This document shows, in pieces, positions 26,120 to 39,430 of a stretch of 64,000 nucleotides of DNA. Source of the stretch: Liolophura sinensis (lineage: Eukaryota; Mollusca; Polyplacophora; Chitonida; Chitonidae); contig NC_088304.1 in NCBI RefSeq assembly GCF_032854445.1, positions 9,995,704-10,059,703 of the forward strand, in the 5' to 3' direction. The stretch's first letter is position 1; every line of letters starts with the position of its first letter. The position numbers and the translations under genes are program-made. Under the pieces are notes generated by a model that made no database searches, was not told the origin of the DNA, and saw only the letters and a list, made by a program, of their open reading frames with translations.

Positions 26120-29100
26120 GTACACTTACATGTATTAACCTTTTAGCATTTAGTACCTAATATTTAGTGTTACATCGCTACCTGTAGGCAGATGTTCCAA
26201 CCATATGGCAACCTACCTGTAAGCAGTCTCATAACCACAGAGACTGAATTGTCTATTGAGTAAAATGAGCTCTTGAACCTGTCTCACCACAATATTGTTT
26301 AACTATTGATAATATGGCGATTAACCATATAAAACTGCATTTGACCATTCATTCAAATCAATATATTAAATTGTACAACGCTTTTCAACACCACTACGCC
26401 AAATCTGCACTGGGAATATACATTGTACCATCATACCCATCCCCTTCTACAACCTGTATTCATTCATATTTGACACCTGTGGTTGAAGCACATGTACACT
26501 GTACACTCATGTAATCCTCTGGGTTCGTGGATATCACTCAACCTCACGCCTTAGGCACCCTAATTACCCGCCCTTTGACTCCAGTCTTTCTGAACCACCC
26601 CAGAAGAAGCTTCAAAGCTGTGCCCGTTCACATTAACAAACAACACACCTGTCTGAGACAGTTTTCCTTTGATCTTTTAACGACATTGTTACGGTAGGCA
26701 GGTAGTTCACCCTCTAATCTGCCTGCCTATTGTCACTCGCATGCTTTAGCCTCACAAAAAAAGACGGGTATATTTTCCTCCTCGTTTCACTCGCATACCA
26801 GACAGCATTTACCTTAAACCCCTCTGCTCAGCCACAGCACACCTAGGAATAAGCTGTCCAGTTTTACCTGAAGGTCTTCATGCCGCTACACTGTACCTGA
26901 TATACTATGATATCTAAACACTATTATACATGTACTGTATATTACAGGTGTTGTAATATTATTATTAAATAAACAAGTGGTCCATACAAGTGGAACATTA
27001 AATTACAGAAACCAGATGTGCCTGCACATGGAATCAAAAAGAAACTATATATATGAACAGTATGTACTGAGACATTGAATTTGATCAGTCAGGAATTTTC
27101 AAACTGAAATTATCATACTGAAGAATTTACTTATAACAAACACAGCAGGAAAAGTCTCTGCCTACAGCGAAACATTTCATGTCATTCAACATGAAGTTTA
27201 CATGCTCAATACAGTAAAATATGATGACATTCAATCTGTAGAGTTTCTTCTCATTATCATTAATACATAAAAATAAAATTTGTAAAGAAAAAATATAATT
27301 AACTATTTACTATTATTTTTTTTTTAAGTTATTATTTTCAATTACCCCGAAGGGCAACCATAACACATACCTAAAGTTCAAAGGTTAATCTCTACAAAAC
27401 TGGCATACTTTTAGTTAATCACTAAAGGTATACTTATATAAATGTATGTATGTATGACAAAAAATTCACAATTCACAAATTTTTCTAAAAATATACCTGT
27501 ATCATGTTACACAACTATATATATATACATGTACTTTTTCTATCTATGACCGGAAAGGCCATATACACATCAACCTTCCATACAACAAAAAATATGTTAA
27601 CGAAAAATATCTTGGGTTTTGGTGTACTTTTATACAGTACACGAAATAAAACAACAGCTTATAAAAAGCTAAAACCAATATATTGTACTGTACACAAACT
27701 CTGCAAGCAGACAGGTACATGAAGGCTGGTCATTATCACATCAATTCACTAACAAGTTTTAAGATCAAAAGAGAAACAGATCTTTGACAAACCTTATACA
27801 TTAAGTATTAGAGAATTAAAACACAATATTTTCTTGCTTTGTCTAAAACGAAAGAACTGTTACTACAAGTATGTCCTAAGATTCATATTGGCTGCAACCT
27901 CAGATTCAAGTTTTCAAAACGCACGAGACTAAGGTCTGAAACTTTAGAACGCTTACACTATGCTATCGGGGTCTCAAGTTATACACATCAAAGAGGGTAA
28001 GGATATTATTGATATAGCTAAGCTGGCTTTGCCTTTAAGAAACCCAATAGCTAATACTCCTTTGATGCCCATACAACTGGGGATGAAAAGACAACAAACA
28101 CTAGGATTAGATGACATAGGACTTGACACGCTATGGTAACCACGGGCAACCCCAGCAAAAATGCAAAATAATTTTCCAATAGAAAACCTTTTCTAACGAG
28201 GATACAAGGAAAAACTGGTATCGTTCCTCGACTGACTAATTGATTTAACAAGATAACGTGAGACCTGTTTTTTTTTTTTTCCTTTTTTTTTTTTTCTCTT
28301 TACAAAACCAATTTGTTTTCAGTGGAGCACTTGTACAATTATTGTGAAGCTGTAATTTTACAAGTCCCTGTAATCTGACGCTCAGTATTTACAATAGCTG
28401 GGTACAAAGCCACAAATTACAGGGATGAATCCACTGGGGAGTGAAAATCACTGAATGAGAGGGGACATAAAACATGGAAGGACTGACGGGGGACTGGGAT
28501 TCACTAGGGATAGCTTCAATAAACTGTCCAATGTATAGTTGTCTACTTGATACAAGATGAAGGCACATAATCCACAGTCACAATTTAAAACTTCAACAGA
28601 AAGCCTTGTTTATAGTTATCACATCCCAAACTTTAAACTGTGATACACTTGCCATCCCTCTTTTTGGGGTTTTGCAACAGTAACTCATCGGATTCCAAAT
28701 TACATGTGTCACAAATTTTACACTCATCTTGTTGTTGTTGTACATGTCTGCAAACCATAATATTATGATTTAACAGAATTACATTATAATTTATATATCC
28801 AGGGTATGAATTCCTGCAGTATATAATACATTGATTATCAATGGCCAACCTCCAGAATTTCCACATGGACCGGATGAACAAATTTGGCTTTACTAGTCAT
28901 TTCAGTCTGAAAGAAATTTTAACCCCATAATAAGCTAAAAGGAAAAAAAAAAAAACAGAAAGTCTGCTCAATTCTTCTTTCCTTACCTTAGTTCGACACT
29001 TTATTTATGTAGATACATGTGTGTCATGGTCATAAACTTTTCGCATTCAACAAATTCTTAAACTCTATACCCAAGCGGTCACAATGAGGTCAAAGGTCGG

Positions 29101-29870
29101 GATGAAACCAAACCATACATGTTTGTGAATATGTACATGCCCTGTACATATGTTACAGAGGTTTCAATGCCAGATATGAATTTCTAATGACCGGGTGTAA
29201 AATACTGATACCCTGCACATGAATTAGGGACAAGCTGTCAAAACACTGCCTGAATTTGCTGAATCCAAACACAATATTGACATATAATGTAAGTACGCTT
29301 GACTGTACTTATCAACGTGCACAAATACAGTGTTCAGGTAGGACAAACATATCACAAGAAAGGATCAAAGGCTGGCCCGTTCTTTGATGTTACCTGTCCC
29401 GATAACTTACACCTGGCCACCATAACAATTATAGACGTTTCAGAAAAATCAGGTCACAGCTTTCGGAAATTGATCGGTGTGTCGAGCCAGTTGAGTTTAC
29501 CACTTCGTTATCCAATGTGCCTGTCACATCTCATCAGCTAAATTGCAGATTCCTTTAGTTTGTGAATAACGTTTTTATCGGAACTGAGAGGAAATGTCTT
29601 CTCCCATATACCTATACACATATCACATAATAATGTTATGGTGTCATGTTTTGTTTTGGTTGTTTTCACCTGCAATTAGCTAATGGACTTCCACCTTAGT
29701 CAAATTTCAGACGACTTTCTTCATGCTTTCGTTGTAAAGTTTCTTGAAACAAATCTTAGAGAATTAGGGAATGTTTAAATATTTAAACAGAATTTCATAC
29801 TAAGTGTGAGTGAAGTGTGGCCTTTTTGAGGAATTTCATCCTACAGCAGCAAAAATGACGACAGTATATA
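26120..29870. other. Intronic stretch without recognised features
   Basis: AT-rich with T-runs near 28270. No supported gene; the minus ORF at 28051-28251 is hydrophobic but has no start context or family match. Confidence 0.5.
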
Positions 29871-29872
29871 CA

Positions 29873-29926
29873 CGTGGCACTATCCAGTAACGTGGCACTA
29901 TCCAGTAACGTGGCACTATCCAGTGA
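29873..29926. repeat. Three exact or near-exact 18-bp repeats
   Basis: CGTGGCACTATCCAGTAA at 29873, 29891 and 29909 (the last ends GTGA). Confidence 0.92.
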
Positions 29927-29999
29927 CATAACACTCCCTATCCATTCATATACAGGTAGTGTGAAATCCCACCAATAAAATCTAGTGAAGAGTGATACG

Positions 30000-30905
30000 C
30001 CCTAAACTGAGTCCAGTGTAGTGTGATATACATGTACATGTATCTCAAAATGGGTCCCGTGAAGTGTGGTATGTCCCAGAGTATCTCCAGTGTAGTGTAA
30101 TATCCCCCAGTTCAGTTCAGTTCAGTTCAGTGAAGTTGTGACGTATCTCACAGAATGGGCCATGTGTAAAGGGGCTTCCCCAGACTGAGTCTAGTGTATG
30201 TGATATCCCCCAGATTGTGTCCAACACAAAGTGATATCCCCAAGATCGTGTCCAGCACATTCTGATATCTCACAGACTGTGTCCAGTGTAGAGTGATATC
30301 CCCCAGATTGTGTCCAGTGCAGTGTGATATCACTAAGACGGTGTCCAGTGTAGTGTGATATCCCCTAGACTGTGTCCAGTGTAGTGTGATATCCCCTAGA
30401 CTGTGTCCAGCGCAGTGTGATATCCCCCTATTGTGTCCAGCGCACTGTGATATCCAAAAGACTTCGTCCAACGTAATGTTATATCCCCAGAATGTGTACA
30501 GTGTAGTGCGTTATCCCCCAGATTATGTCCAGCGTAGTGTGATATATCACCGATTGTGTCCAGCGAAGTGTGATATCTCACAGATTGTGTCTAGCTCAGT
30601 GTGATATCCCCCAGATTGTGTCCAGTGCAGTATGATATCCCAAAGATTGTGTCCAATGCAGTGTGGTATCCCCCAGATGGTGTCCAGCAAAGTAATATCC
30701 TCCAGATTGTGTCTAGTGCGGTCAGATATCCCCCAGACTGTGTCCAGTGCAGTATGATATCCCAAAGATTGTGTCCAATGCAGTGTGGTATCCCCCAGAT
30801 GGTGTCCAGCAAAGTAATATCCTCCAGATTGTGTCTAGTGCGGTCGGATATCCCCCAGACTATGTCCAGCGCAGTGTGATATCACTCAGATTGTGTCCAG
30901 TGTAC
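30000..30905. repeat. 31-bp minisatellite with a 122-bp higher-order block
   Basis: The unit is GATATCCCCCAGATTGTGTC then CAGTGCAGTGT, about 29 copies, degenerate at the left, with a CAGTT pentamer run at 30108-30130. A four-unit block at about 30613 recurs at about 30735 nearly unchanged, including the short GCAAAGTAATATCCTCC unit. Confidence 0.88.
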
Positions 30906-31622
30906 ATGCAGTTTGGAGTGAGTCGACTATTTAATTATGTTCTCTATCCTTTAAAACTGCTCCAATGAAGTTTTAGGACCTCTTTTAGATAAAAACTCAC
31001 CTGCACAGAGCCATGATCACAAAAGGATCATATGTGTATATTGCACAGCCAGAAAAACAAAAGTTTTGACATTGAACTGTAATAAAAATAATACAAAAGG
31101 ACTTTCTTCTGCATATGTCCTTGTGCAGATATTTTAAGAAGCTGTAGTCCTGAAAATAAAATTCAAGTGCACATGTCAGATTATCGATAAAAAAACTTTA
31201 ATTTCGAGATCAGGGACTCACAAGATCAAAGCAACGGAGGTCTTTGTCACCGACGTAATCTACATCACTTGTCGATTTCTTTTCAGGTATGTGCTGTTAC
31301 ACAGGTGTGCTTAACGACATCAGCCAGGTGTCTTCAGGTAGGGCAAGGACTTTTATGAAAACATGGAAAAAGACATATAATGCTTGCGTTAAAGGGCTAG
31401 GGAATGAGAATCATCATCAATCATAGAGGATTTTACAAACGTGCGGGAAGAACAAGCGCTTGACGGATAGAACTGCCAAAGTATACTGGCAACACAGCAA
31501 ATGATCAGAGCACGAGAACCCGCAGTTGTCACACCACTCTGACGGGTCGGTGGGAGATGTTTTTCTCCCAATTTTCAGATGAAAGACACGAAAATAACTG
31601 ATTGATGGTTGGCGTGTAGATC

Positions 31623-31623
<1 letters not shown>

Positions 31624-31682
<59 letters not shown>
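31624..31682. repeat. (AT)n microsatellite, about 29 dinucleotides
   Basis: An uninterrupted TA run, the longest simple repeat in the window. Confidence 0.95.
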
Positions 31683-31684
<2 letters not shown>

Positions 31685-32109
31685 GCATTTTAATATTCAG
31701 AGTCAACTCCTGTAGCTTCAAGCTAACACACATTCATCAACGTAATAAACATAAGACAGGCTTGTTCTACATCATGACAACCATTAAAACGGGCATTACC
31801 ACCGTAATATATATGCTCCCTGACGAAGCACATCGCTAACGAGCTGTGTCGTAAATCACCTTGAAAACAAGGGTAACTGTCCGGGGAAATAAGCCAGTCA
31901 ATTGTATCCAGGTGAGTTATGGGCAAAAGATTTAACGTACCCACCCACTTCCTTCACAAACTAGAGGAAATGAGTTCACTATATGGGCAAACAATCACCT
32001 GGACACACACGCACACACAGATATACCTGTACGCACAATTTAGACCTATATAGGAAATAGCCACTCTTACTATTCTTGCAGCAGCGGGTACAATTAGGGT
32101 TGTGTGGCC

Positions 32110-32276
32110 GTTTGCTCAGTCTTATTTTCATAGATGCCAATATGGTGTGCATAACTGTGAGTCACACATGGGTAAGTTCATCACCAGCTTGCCAAAGGTC
32201 GGTGGTTTTCTCCATCGACGTGAAAACTTCTTGATTATGGCATTAAACAACAATCAAATAAATAAATATACATGTA
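32110..32276 (+). mobile_element. SINE-like family C copy
   Basis: It shares GGTGGTTTTCTCCATCGACG, TGAAAACTTCTTGATTATGG and CATTAAACAACAATCAAATA with the copy at 6850. The 5' limit is uncertain. Confidence 0.6.
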
Positions 32277-32762
32277 TGTGAAATTTTGCAAAATTTCTTT
32301 AATTCCTTACTCTCTCATGTGTAAACTACAAACAAGATATTGAAGACATTATAAAAAAACAAAAAGTCAAGGAACATAGAAGTCAATGAATTACAATGGT
32401 CACCAAATCAAGAAAGCCAAAAACTTCTCAAATGAACTTTCATTTAGACATATCTAACGTACATATAAAAGTAAAAACACCCAGACATTTCTTTTCTAAA
32501 GTGTTTTGTTTCAGTATTATTAAGACCTGATGCTGCCATATCCTGCTTTTGCCCCTTAATTGCACGGGTTAAGCTCACACAAAGTTACAAAATGTGTCCT
32601 CCATTTATTTTGTTTACTTCGATGTTATTTCATGCCATGCTGGAATATAAAACCACTGCCCATCGGCAGGAATCCTGACCAAAGTGTGCCTTTCTACATG
32701 TGGTGAATCCTTAATGTAATAGTGACACTGGGCACGTATGTAGTAAATGATACAATCAGCAT

Positions 32763-32908
32763 GTTTATTTATTTATTTGATTGGTGTTTTATGCCGTACT
32801 CAAGAATATATTCACTTATACGACAGCGGCCAGCATTACGGTGGGAGGAAACCAGGCAGAGCCCGAGGGAAACCCATGACCATCCGCAGGTTTCTGGCAG
32901 ACCCAATC
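32763..32908 (-). mobile_element. SINE family A copy, 5'-truncated
   Basis: It holds the tail, 3' domain and body, ending at CCGCAGGTTTCTGGCAGACC. Flanking CAATCAGCATGT (about 32754) and CAATCAGCATGTCC (about 32904) form a probable 12-bp target-site duplication. Confidence 0.78.
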
Positions 32909-33614
32909 AGCATGTCCTATCATCAAATATAATCTATCAAAAGTATAATATACAAACTTCACCTCTAAACTCCTGAACATTTTTGGTTATTCCTTTTCCG
33001 TTACTTTGTTTTGCTTTGCTGTCAGATTGGCAGGGAGACATCCACTGACCCTTTTTTTTCTCCCTTTTATACTTTTTTTTTTATCATTTATAAATCTCCA
33101 CTGGTGTACAACAAGGAGACCTCCATTGCCCCACATTATTTATGTATCGTATATATACCTGGCTATACTAATGATTAATTCTACAGAGCCTCTTGTAAGG
33201 TAAGAGATATCTGATTATCACGCGAGCCTGTTAAAAACAAAAACCAGGGCACACAGAATTAATGAAGAACTCTGGTAGCCAACAAAACCACAGAGAGCCT
33301 GAGGGAGGTGGAAGGGGGGGGGGGGCACACTATTGCCACGACAACATGAATATTAAGTAAAAACGCTGCCCATACTGTAATCAGCCAGCTGTGAGGAACA
33401 AAGGACCTTTGCCTTTGATGTCTATGAGTGGACTAATTAATGAATGTACATGTTAAAAAGCCAGGGTGGAGACATCGACAAGGCTTATCAATTACATACC
33501 ACTAACCAGATCCTTATTACTGGGCCAGCAAATACTGGGCCAGCTGGGAAGGTTGCATGTCATCAACATATATACATGTACAATCAGAAGTTACACGTAC
33601 ATACCTATAGGCCA

Positions 33615-34108
33615 TGTCTCACATGCACAACCATTCGGAGTGTCTCGTACACACATGCACATACACTTGGAGTGTCTCGTACACACATGCACATACACTT
33701 GGAGTGTCTCATACACACATGCACATACACTTGGAGTGTCTCATACACACATGCACATATGCTTGGAGTGCCTCATACACACATGCACAACCATTCGGAG
33801 TGTCTCGTACACACATGCACATACACTCGGAGTGTCTCGTACACACATGCACATACACTTGGAGTGTCTCGTACACACATGCACATACACTTGGAGTGTC
33901 TCATACACACATGCACATACACTTGGAGTGTCTCATACACACATGCACATACACTTGGAGTGTCTCATACACACATGCACATACACTTGGAGTGTCTCAT
34001 ACACACATGCACATACACTTGGAGTGCCTCATACACACATGCACATACGCTTGGAGTGTCTCGTACACACATGCACATACACTTGGAGTATCTCGTACAC
34101 ACATGCAT
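33615..34108. repeat. 32-bp minisatellite, about 15 copies
   Basis: The unit is GTCTCGTACACACATGCACA then TACACTTGGAGT, with an ACCATTCGGAGT variant. Because 32 is not a multiple of three, ORFs of 186-240 codons appear in all three plus frames; all are artefacts. Confidence 0.92.
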
Positions 34109-34112
34109 AGCA

Positions 34113-34330
34113 TGTCTCACAGATGTACATGTACATGTATGTCTCATATACATGTATGTGTTCTGAATGTATGAGAACATGACGTGTCTCACAGATGTAC
34201 ATGTATGTTTCCTATACGTGTGTGTTCTGAATGTATGAGAACATGACGTGTCTCACAGATGTACATGTACATGTATGTTTCCTATACGTGTGTGTTCTGA
34301 ATGTATGAGAACATGACGTGCCTCACACAT
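34113..34330. repeat. 64-72 bp tandem repeat, three copies plus a partial one
   Basis: Units run from TGTCTCACAGATGTACATGT through TGTTCTGAATGTATGAGAAC to ATGAC. Unit lengths differ by the number of TACATG steps. It directly adjoins the 32-bp array. Confidence 0.85.
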
Positions 34331-34859
34331 GTCCAGAAGCACATGCATGTAAACGCGTCATTACAAGATGACTCTTTTGATGCCAACACTTGCACGTAAG
34401 TTTTTCTAACAAGAAATCAATCAAACTTCACAAATAGAGGCTCCTATATAAAGGCGAATGACTTAGTCAGAATGAAGCAAAAATATGTCACTTGAAAAAT
34501 GCTATTTTGTGAAATACCGTATTTCGTAAGTGAACACAAACTCAATCATGTACATGTATGTATTAAGTACAGTGTCAAGACCAAGAGTTAGAAGCAATGG
34601 CAAAATTTCACTTTAATTTACAGCAAAGAAAATCATTGTGCCCTATCTTGCAAATTATTTCAACCTCAGAACCTGATTTATCCATCCATTTTTTGTTTTG
34701 CTTGTTTCTAGTTTTCTTCTCCCGAATATTACCTCTTCTCACCAGGTTCACTGTGTCTTGTGAGTTAAGCAAATAGCCTATCGAGCAAGAGATGGACTTG
34801 TGCGTATGACCTGATTGGTCGAGGGTTAGAGCTCTGCCAGATAAAACCAATTACACGGT

Positions 34860-36145
34860 TTCGCTTCTAACGTACGTGGTGCCCAACATGCACCCGCAGA
34901 TAAGCACATCTTCAATTACCATGTACTGAAATTAATGGGATACCCAGTACACAATATTGTTCAATATGATATATTATCAAAGCTTACATATGCTGATTGT
35001 GCATACAATTAGCATATGCTTACACATGTTTATACATAAATGTATAAATATATCCTTTTGATCGATAAAACCTTCGAATATCAACTAGATTATTTATATC
35101 CCATTATCATGACTGTGCATCGCCACACAGACTATTAAAATAACGATTACCGATTTAATACATGTATCTAGTGTTTGAGTTTTTTTTTTTTCTTCTTTTT
35201 CCTAGAATAATTATTATTAAGGCTTTGGTAACGATATAGATCAAATTTATCATTAGCTACAATTGTTGATTTATTCAGCATCTTAGGATAATTGCATTAC
35301 CAATAAGCCTGTCAAAATGGGCTAATTTTGCCTTTGTACAGGTACGTGTGAAACTGATATTTCATTACGTACTGTTGACTCTGCTCTTCATTTGCATACA
35401 GAAGACATAGGCATGAGATACAAACATAACTTTTATATGTAAACTTATACAAAACAGAAAAATTTCAGGCTAAAAAGTACATACATGTATATTTGATAAA
35501 ATAATTAGTCACCCATATTTGATTATAATTGTTTTACAAGCAAGTTAATATGATTAGCAAAAGAAGAATGTCATTCAAAATGAACAGGAAAAAAAACAAA
35601 AACAGCCTTTGTCAAACAATCACTAAAATCTTCAAAGAATTAATTACATGGACTACATATACAATAAGCCCTTTCATAATTAATCCAATTAAAAACTAGA
35701 CAAACACAGCATGGTTATGACACACAGAAAACACAGTTGCCCCACTTTATCGGAGTGATAAGGGCCAGTCCATGTGGCTTGTGACATGGGCTAGTATACT
35801 CTAGATGACAAAATATATTATCCAAAAATTATTATATTATTTTGACCGACACAACATTAAAACATAGGATGTATACAAATCTAACCAACCGACCAAAGTA
35901 AACGAAAGGATTTCAAACGCTGAATGACCAGTCAATGCTAGAGGATAGGCTTTCAAAAGTTTATTAAACTGACCAACAGATCGCCCTGTCAGCCAACAGA
36001 CAGACAGAACAACCTATAGTGTAACTGCCCACCTACTGTCCGAGAGGTTGCACTGTGGGACATCGGATGAAATTCATATCTTGTCCAATATACATGTACA
36101 TATACATGTCATGGCAATACCTAAATATGTGTACAATACCCGCAC
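34860..36145. other. Intronic stretch without recognised features
   Basis: Very AT-rich, no repeats or coding signs seen. Confidence 0.5.
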
Positions 36146-36149
36146 ATGT

Positions 36150-36565
36150 ATACTGAAATACCTGTGCATATCAAAAAACCTGTGAATATCAAAATATCTG
36201 CGAATATCAAAAAACCTGTGCATATCAAAATACCTGTGAATATCAAAATATCTGTGAATATCACAATACCTGTGAATATCAAAATACCTGTGAATATCAA
36301 AAAACCTGTGCATATCAAAATACCTGTGAATATCAAAATATCTGTGAATATCACAATACCTGCGCATATCAAAATACCTGTGAATATCAAAATACCTGTG
36401 TATGCATATCAAAATACCTGTGTATGCATATCAAAATGCCTATGAATATCAAAATACCTGTGAATATCAAAATACCTGTGCATATCAAAATATCTGTGAA
36501 TATCACAATACCTATGATAATCAAAATACATGTGCATATCAAAATACCTGTACATATTAAAATAC
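36150..36565. repeat. 18-bp minisatellite, about 23 copies
   Basis: The unit is TATCAAAATACCTGTGAA with ATATCTG and CATATC variants. It is open in several frames on both strands (ORFs of 62-112 codons), not a gene. Confidence 0.92.
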
Positions 36566-37989
36566 TTTAGTGTCATATTGACAACTCCTTTTAACACTGA
36601 ATGACTCCATAATGAAGGTGTTGTATGTCTGTTGTACTAATTTCCCCCTGTAGAGTTGAGGTGAACGAGTCATTTTGGTACATTACAAACACAAGTATGG
36701 GTTTCTCAGATATTTCCACCTGTGCCCCTCATCCATTGTCACAAGGCTCATTAATCAGCATTTAAATAGTGCTCAGTTTCACAGTATGTTGTTACAGTAC
36801 AGCAGGTGTTTGTTACATTAGTAATGCTGTTTACACTCTGCATGACCTTTTACCACTTGTGAATATGTCCTTGATGGCAACCGGCCATGTGGATTGTGTT
36901 GGTATTGAGAAAATTCAAGCCTAATTGTTGGCTTGGTTTCAGATGAAAATTACATAGTAGTTTGCAACATGTCGCAAAATTGCTATGGTATCTTGAATAG
37001 ATGATCTGGACATGAACTGCCCCATTGGCACTGAGCCGGCAATATATTGCAACAGTGCTCAGCAAATATAAACTACGCAGGATCAAATCTGTAAATACCA
37101 GGGTCATTACAGACAGCTTTGTAACTCTGGTAGAAATATTACATAACAACTAACAATACACACATTGTGACTAACTGAACAAGTACATATAATGTACATT
37201 GTATATATTGTACATGTATAATACCTACAATGTTGAACTTTAACAGCCAGAAGATTGTTCTTGCCACAACCCATTAGCTGCTGGCCCTCAAATTTCTTCC
37301 ACCAATAATAATAGCTAGCGTCACATAAAACGTAAAATATCGTCAACCAAGCTCGAGTAATCGTCTTTTCTGAAATTTCTTTTTCAGGAATTAAGCTGAT
37401 CCTTGAAAGACAATTTTTTATGTGCAAAGCATGAAATGAATTGCTGATATCTCAACATTAAGTCTAATTTTAGATGACTTTGGTTGATTAAAATTAGATG
37501 TATTATTTAAATTGTCAAAGTGACATAGGGCGCAAATGATGGTGATGTACGGCATGTCTGTGTGTCTAATTCACATTCAGGTACATATGTACTTTCCAGA
37601 TTTTCTCCCCCGAATGCCTCTAAAGACAAAAAAATGTCAAAAATTGTATAGTGTTTCATTCATGTACTTGTGGAAATTTACAATTTACTGCTAAAAATTG
37701 GGGAAATTCAGTAAAAGTTAATTTAATTCAAAGCCTATTTCAGCCTTGACTAACCACTTGACTGTCTCAACCCTTCCTCTGTACTGTGTCAATGTCTCAC
37801 TGTACTGTATCCATTACAATACAGACAATCTGCATATATCAGTACTTTCACAAGATAGGAGAACTTCACTTGCTAACCCATTTATAATCCATACTGCCCT
37901 AAGCTTGATTATAATCACAACTGAAGGAAGCACAAAATCTAGATGCCTTTTCAGCTGAGAATCTAAAATAAAAAGTAAAAACAGAATTA

Positions 37990-38480
37990 CCCTAAATCTT
38001 CTAATAAATATACCACATTTGACAGTGAATAGCTTGGTACCATAAATTCCCTAATAAATATACCACATCTGACAGTGAATAGCTTGGTACCATAAATTCC
38101 CTAATAAATATACCACATCTGACAGTGAATACAGTGTAGCTTACCATAAATCTGCTAATATACCACATTCGACAGTAAATCCCCTAAGAAATATACCACA
38201 TTTGACAGTGAATACCTTACCATAAATTCACCGCTAAATATACCACATCTGACAATAAAGCTGCTATTAAATCTATCAGATTTGACAGTGAATATCTTAT
38301 TACCATAAATCCCCTCATAAATATACCACATTTGACAGTGAATAGATTGTTACCATAAATATTCTAATAAAGAAACCATATTTGACGAACAATAGCTTGT
38401 TACCATAAATCCCTGTAAAAAAAAACTACATTTGAAAGTGAAAGCTTTGGTACCTTAAATATTCTCATAAACATACCACA
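37990..38480. repeat. Degenerate ~52-bp tandem repeat, about nine copies
   Basis: CTAATAAATATACCACATCT, GACAGTGAATAGCTTGGTAC, CATAAATTCC. The first two units are near identical; later ones decay strongly. Confidence 0.82.
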
Positions 38481-38811
38481 TAATCTGCCATCAAAAGCTT
38501 AAAGAACATACTGTAACTGTAAAATCCAGTTAAGCTTGTAACCTCAAATCTCCTAATACAACCATCAAATCACTGATAAATAAATCAAAACTGACATGAA
38601 CATAAATATCAATGATCGCTAAATCCCAGGATAACTAAACATACTCAAGGGTCGTACCATAAAGCTCATAATGAATGCAAAACAGCAACACGATGACTCG
38701 GTCTCACTAAAAACTGATATTGATCCATCAATAATGAAAACTAATCCTTACAATAAGTTTATGAAAGCAAATCATGAAAACATGAAATATATACAATGTT
38801 TACTACTGTAA

Positions 38812-39025
38812 GTCTTTAACCTTTTTTCGCATCTTTGTAAGGTGTTTATTCAAGCATATTCTGAAGGCATTAGTCTTTGAAGATGGATAAAATTACATTT
38901 CTTGTGAAGCACTGAAACTGGTAGATCTAACCTATGTTGTTTTGTCTCCAAATCAAATTACAAATGTGCATATACTGCACTAAAAGTTGCTCTTTCACAT
39001 GCACAAAAAGGTTGAGGAATTAAGT
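38812..39025 (+). repeat. Dispersed repeat family E, copy 2
   Basis: Matches the 41425 copy from AAGCATATTCTGAAGGCATT through GTGAAGCACTGAAACTGGT and TGTTGTTTTGTCTCCAAATC to AGTTGCTCTTTCACATGCAC. Confidence 0.6.
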
Positions 39026-39324
39026 ACTATCACATCTTACATGTACATCCCCAAATCATCTTGAGTATGCCAGTAAAGGCCAATCAAGTAAATAAACAAA
39101 TAAAAACGATCATCCAAAGACATGAGGAAGAGTAAAAATAGAGCAAAATTAGATATACATGCTACAAAGGTATAGTGTTTTTGATAGATTACTACATGCA
39201 GATCATACTTTTTGTCCCAACCTTCCCTGTATCCTGTTCACATGTTTATATAAGAAATTTTTAAAATGTATTTTCGAGCCAAAAAATCCCATGGATCATA
39301 TCATAATATCATAAAGAATTTAGG

Positions 39325-39430
39325 GCCCTCCTTGTCCAAGTGGTTGAATGGCCTGTTACAGGAGTTTACTCTTCCTTGAAAACCACCGAGGTTGTGAGTT
39401 CAAATCCAGCTCATGTTGATTTGACCATAC
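39325..39430 (+). mobile_element. tRNA(Leu/Ser)-like SINE head
   Basis: CCTTGTCCAAGTGGTTGAAT is followed by GTTGTGAGTTCAAATCCAGC, i.e. A- and B-box regions with a long variable arm. Similarity to the head at 10735 (minus strand) suggests a shared family. Confidence 0.5.

Noticed and set aside
28051-28251. Hydrophobic minus ORF considered as the ZNRF3 transmembrane exon
   Set aside because: It lies inside intron 1, upstream of exon 2, so the order is wrong, and it has no flanking splice pattern or RING sequence.
33444-34174. Three overlapping plus-strand ORFs of 186-240 codons rich in THAHTLGV-type repeats
   Set aside because: A 32-bp tandem unit lacking stops makes all three frames open at once; no domain, start context or splice site supports them.
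39325-39410. Functional tRNA-Leu gene
   Set aside because: The acceptor stem does not pair and the sequence continues into a repeat body, so it is better explained as a SINE head.
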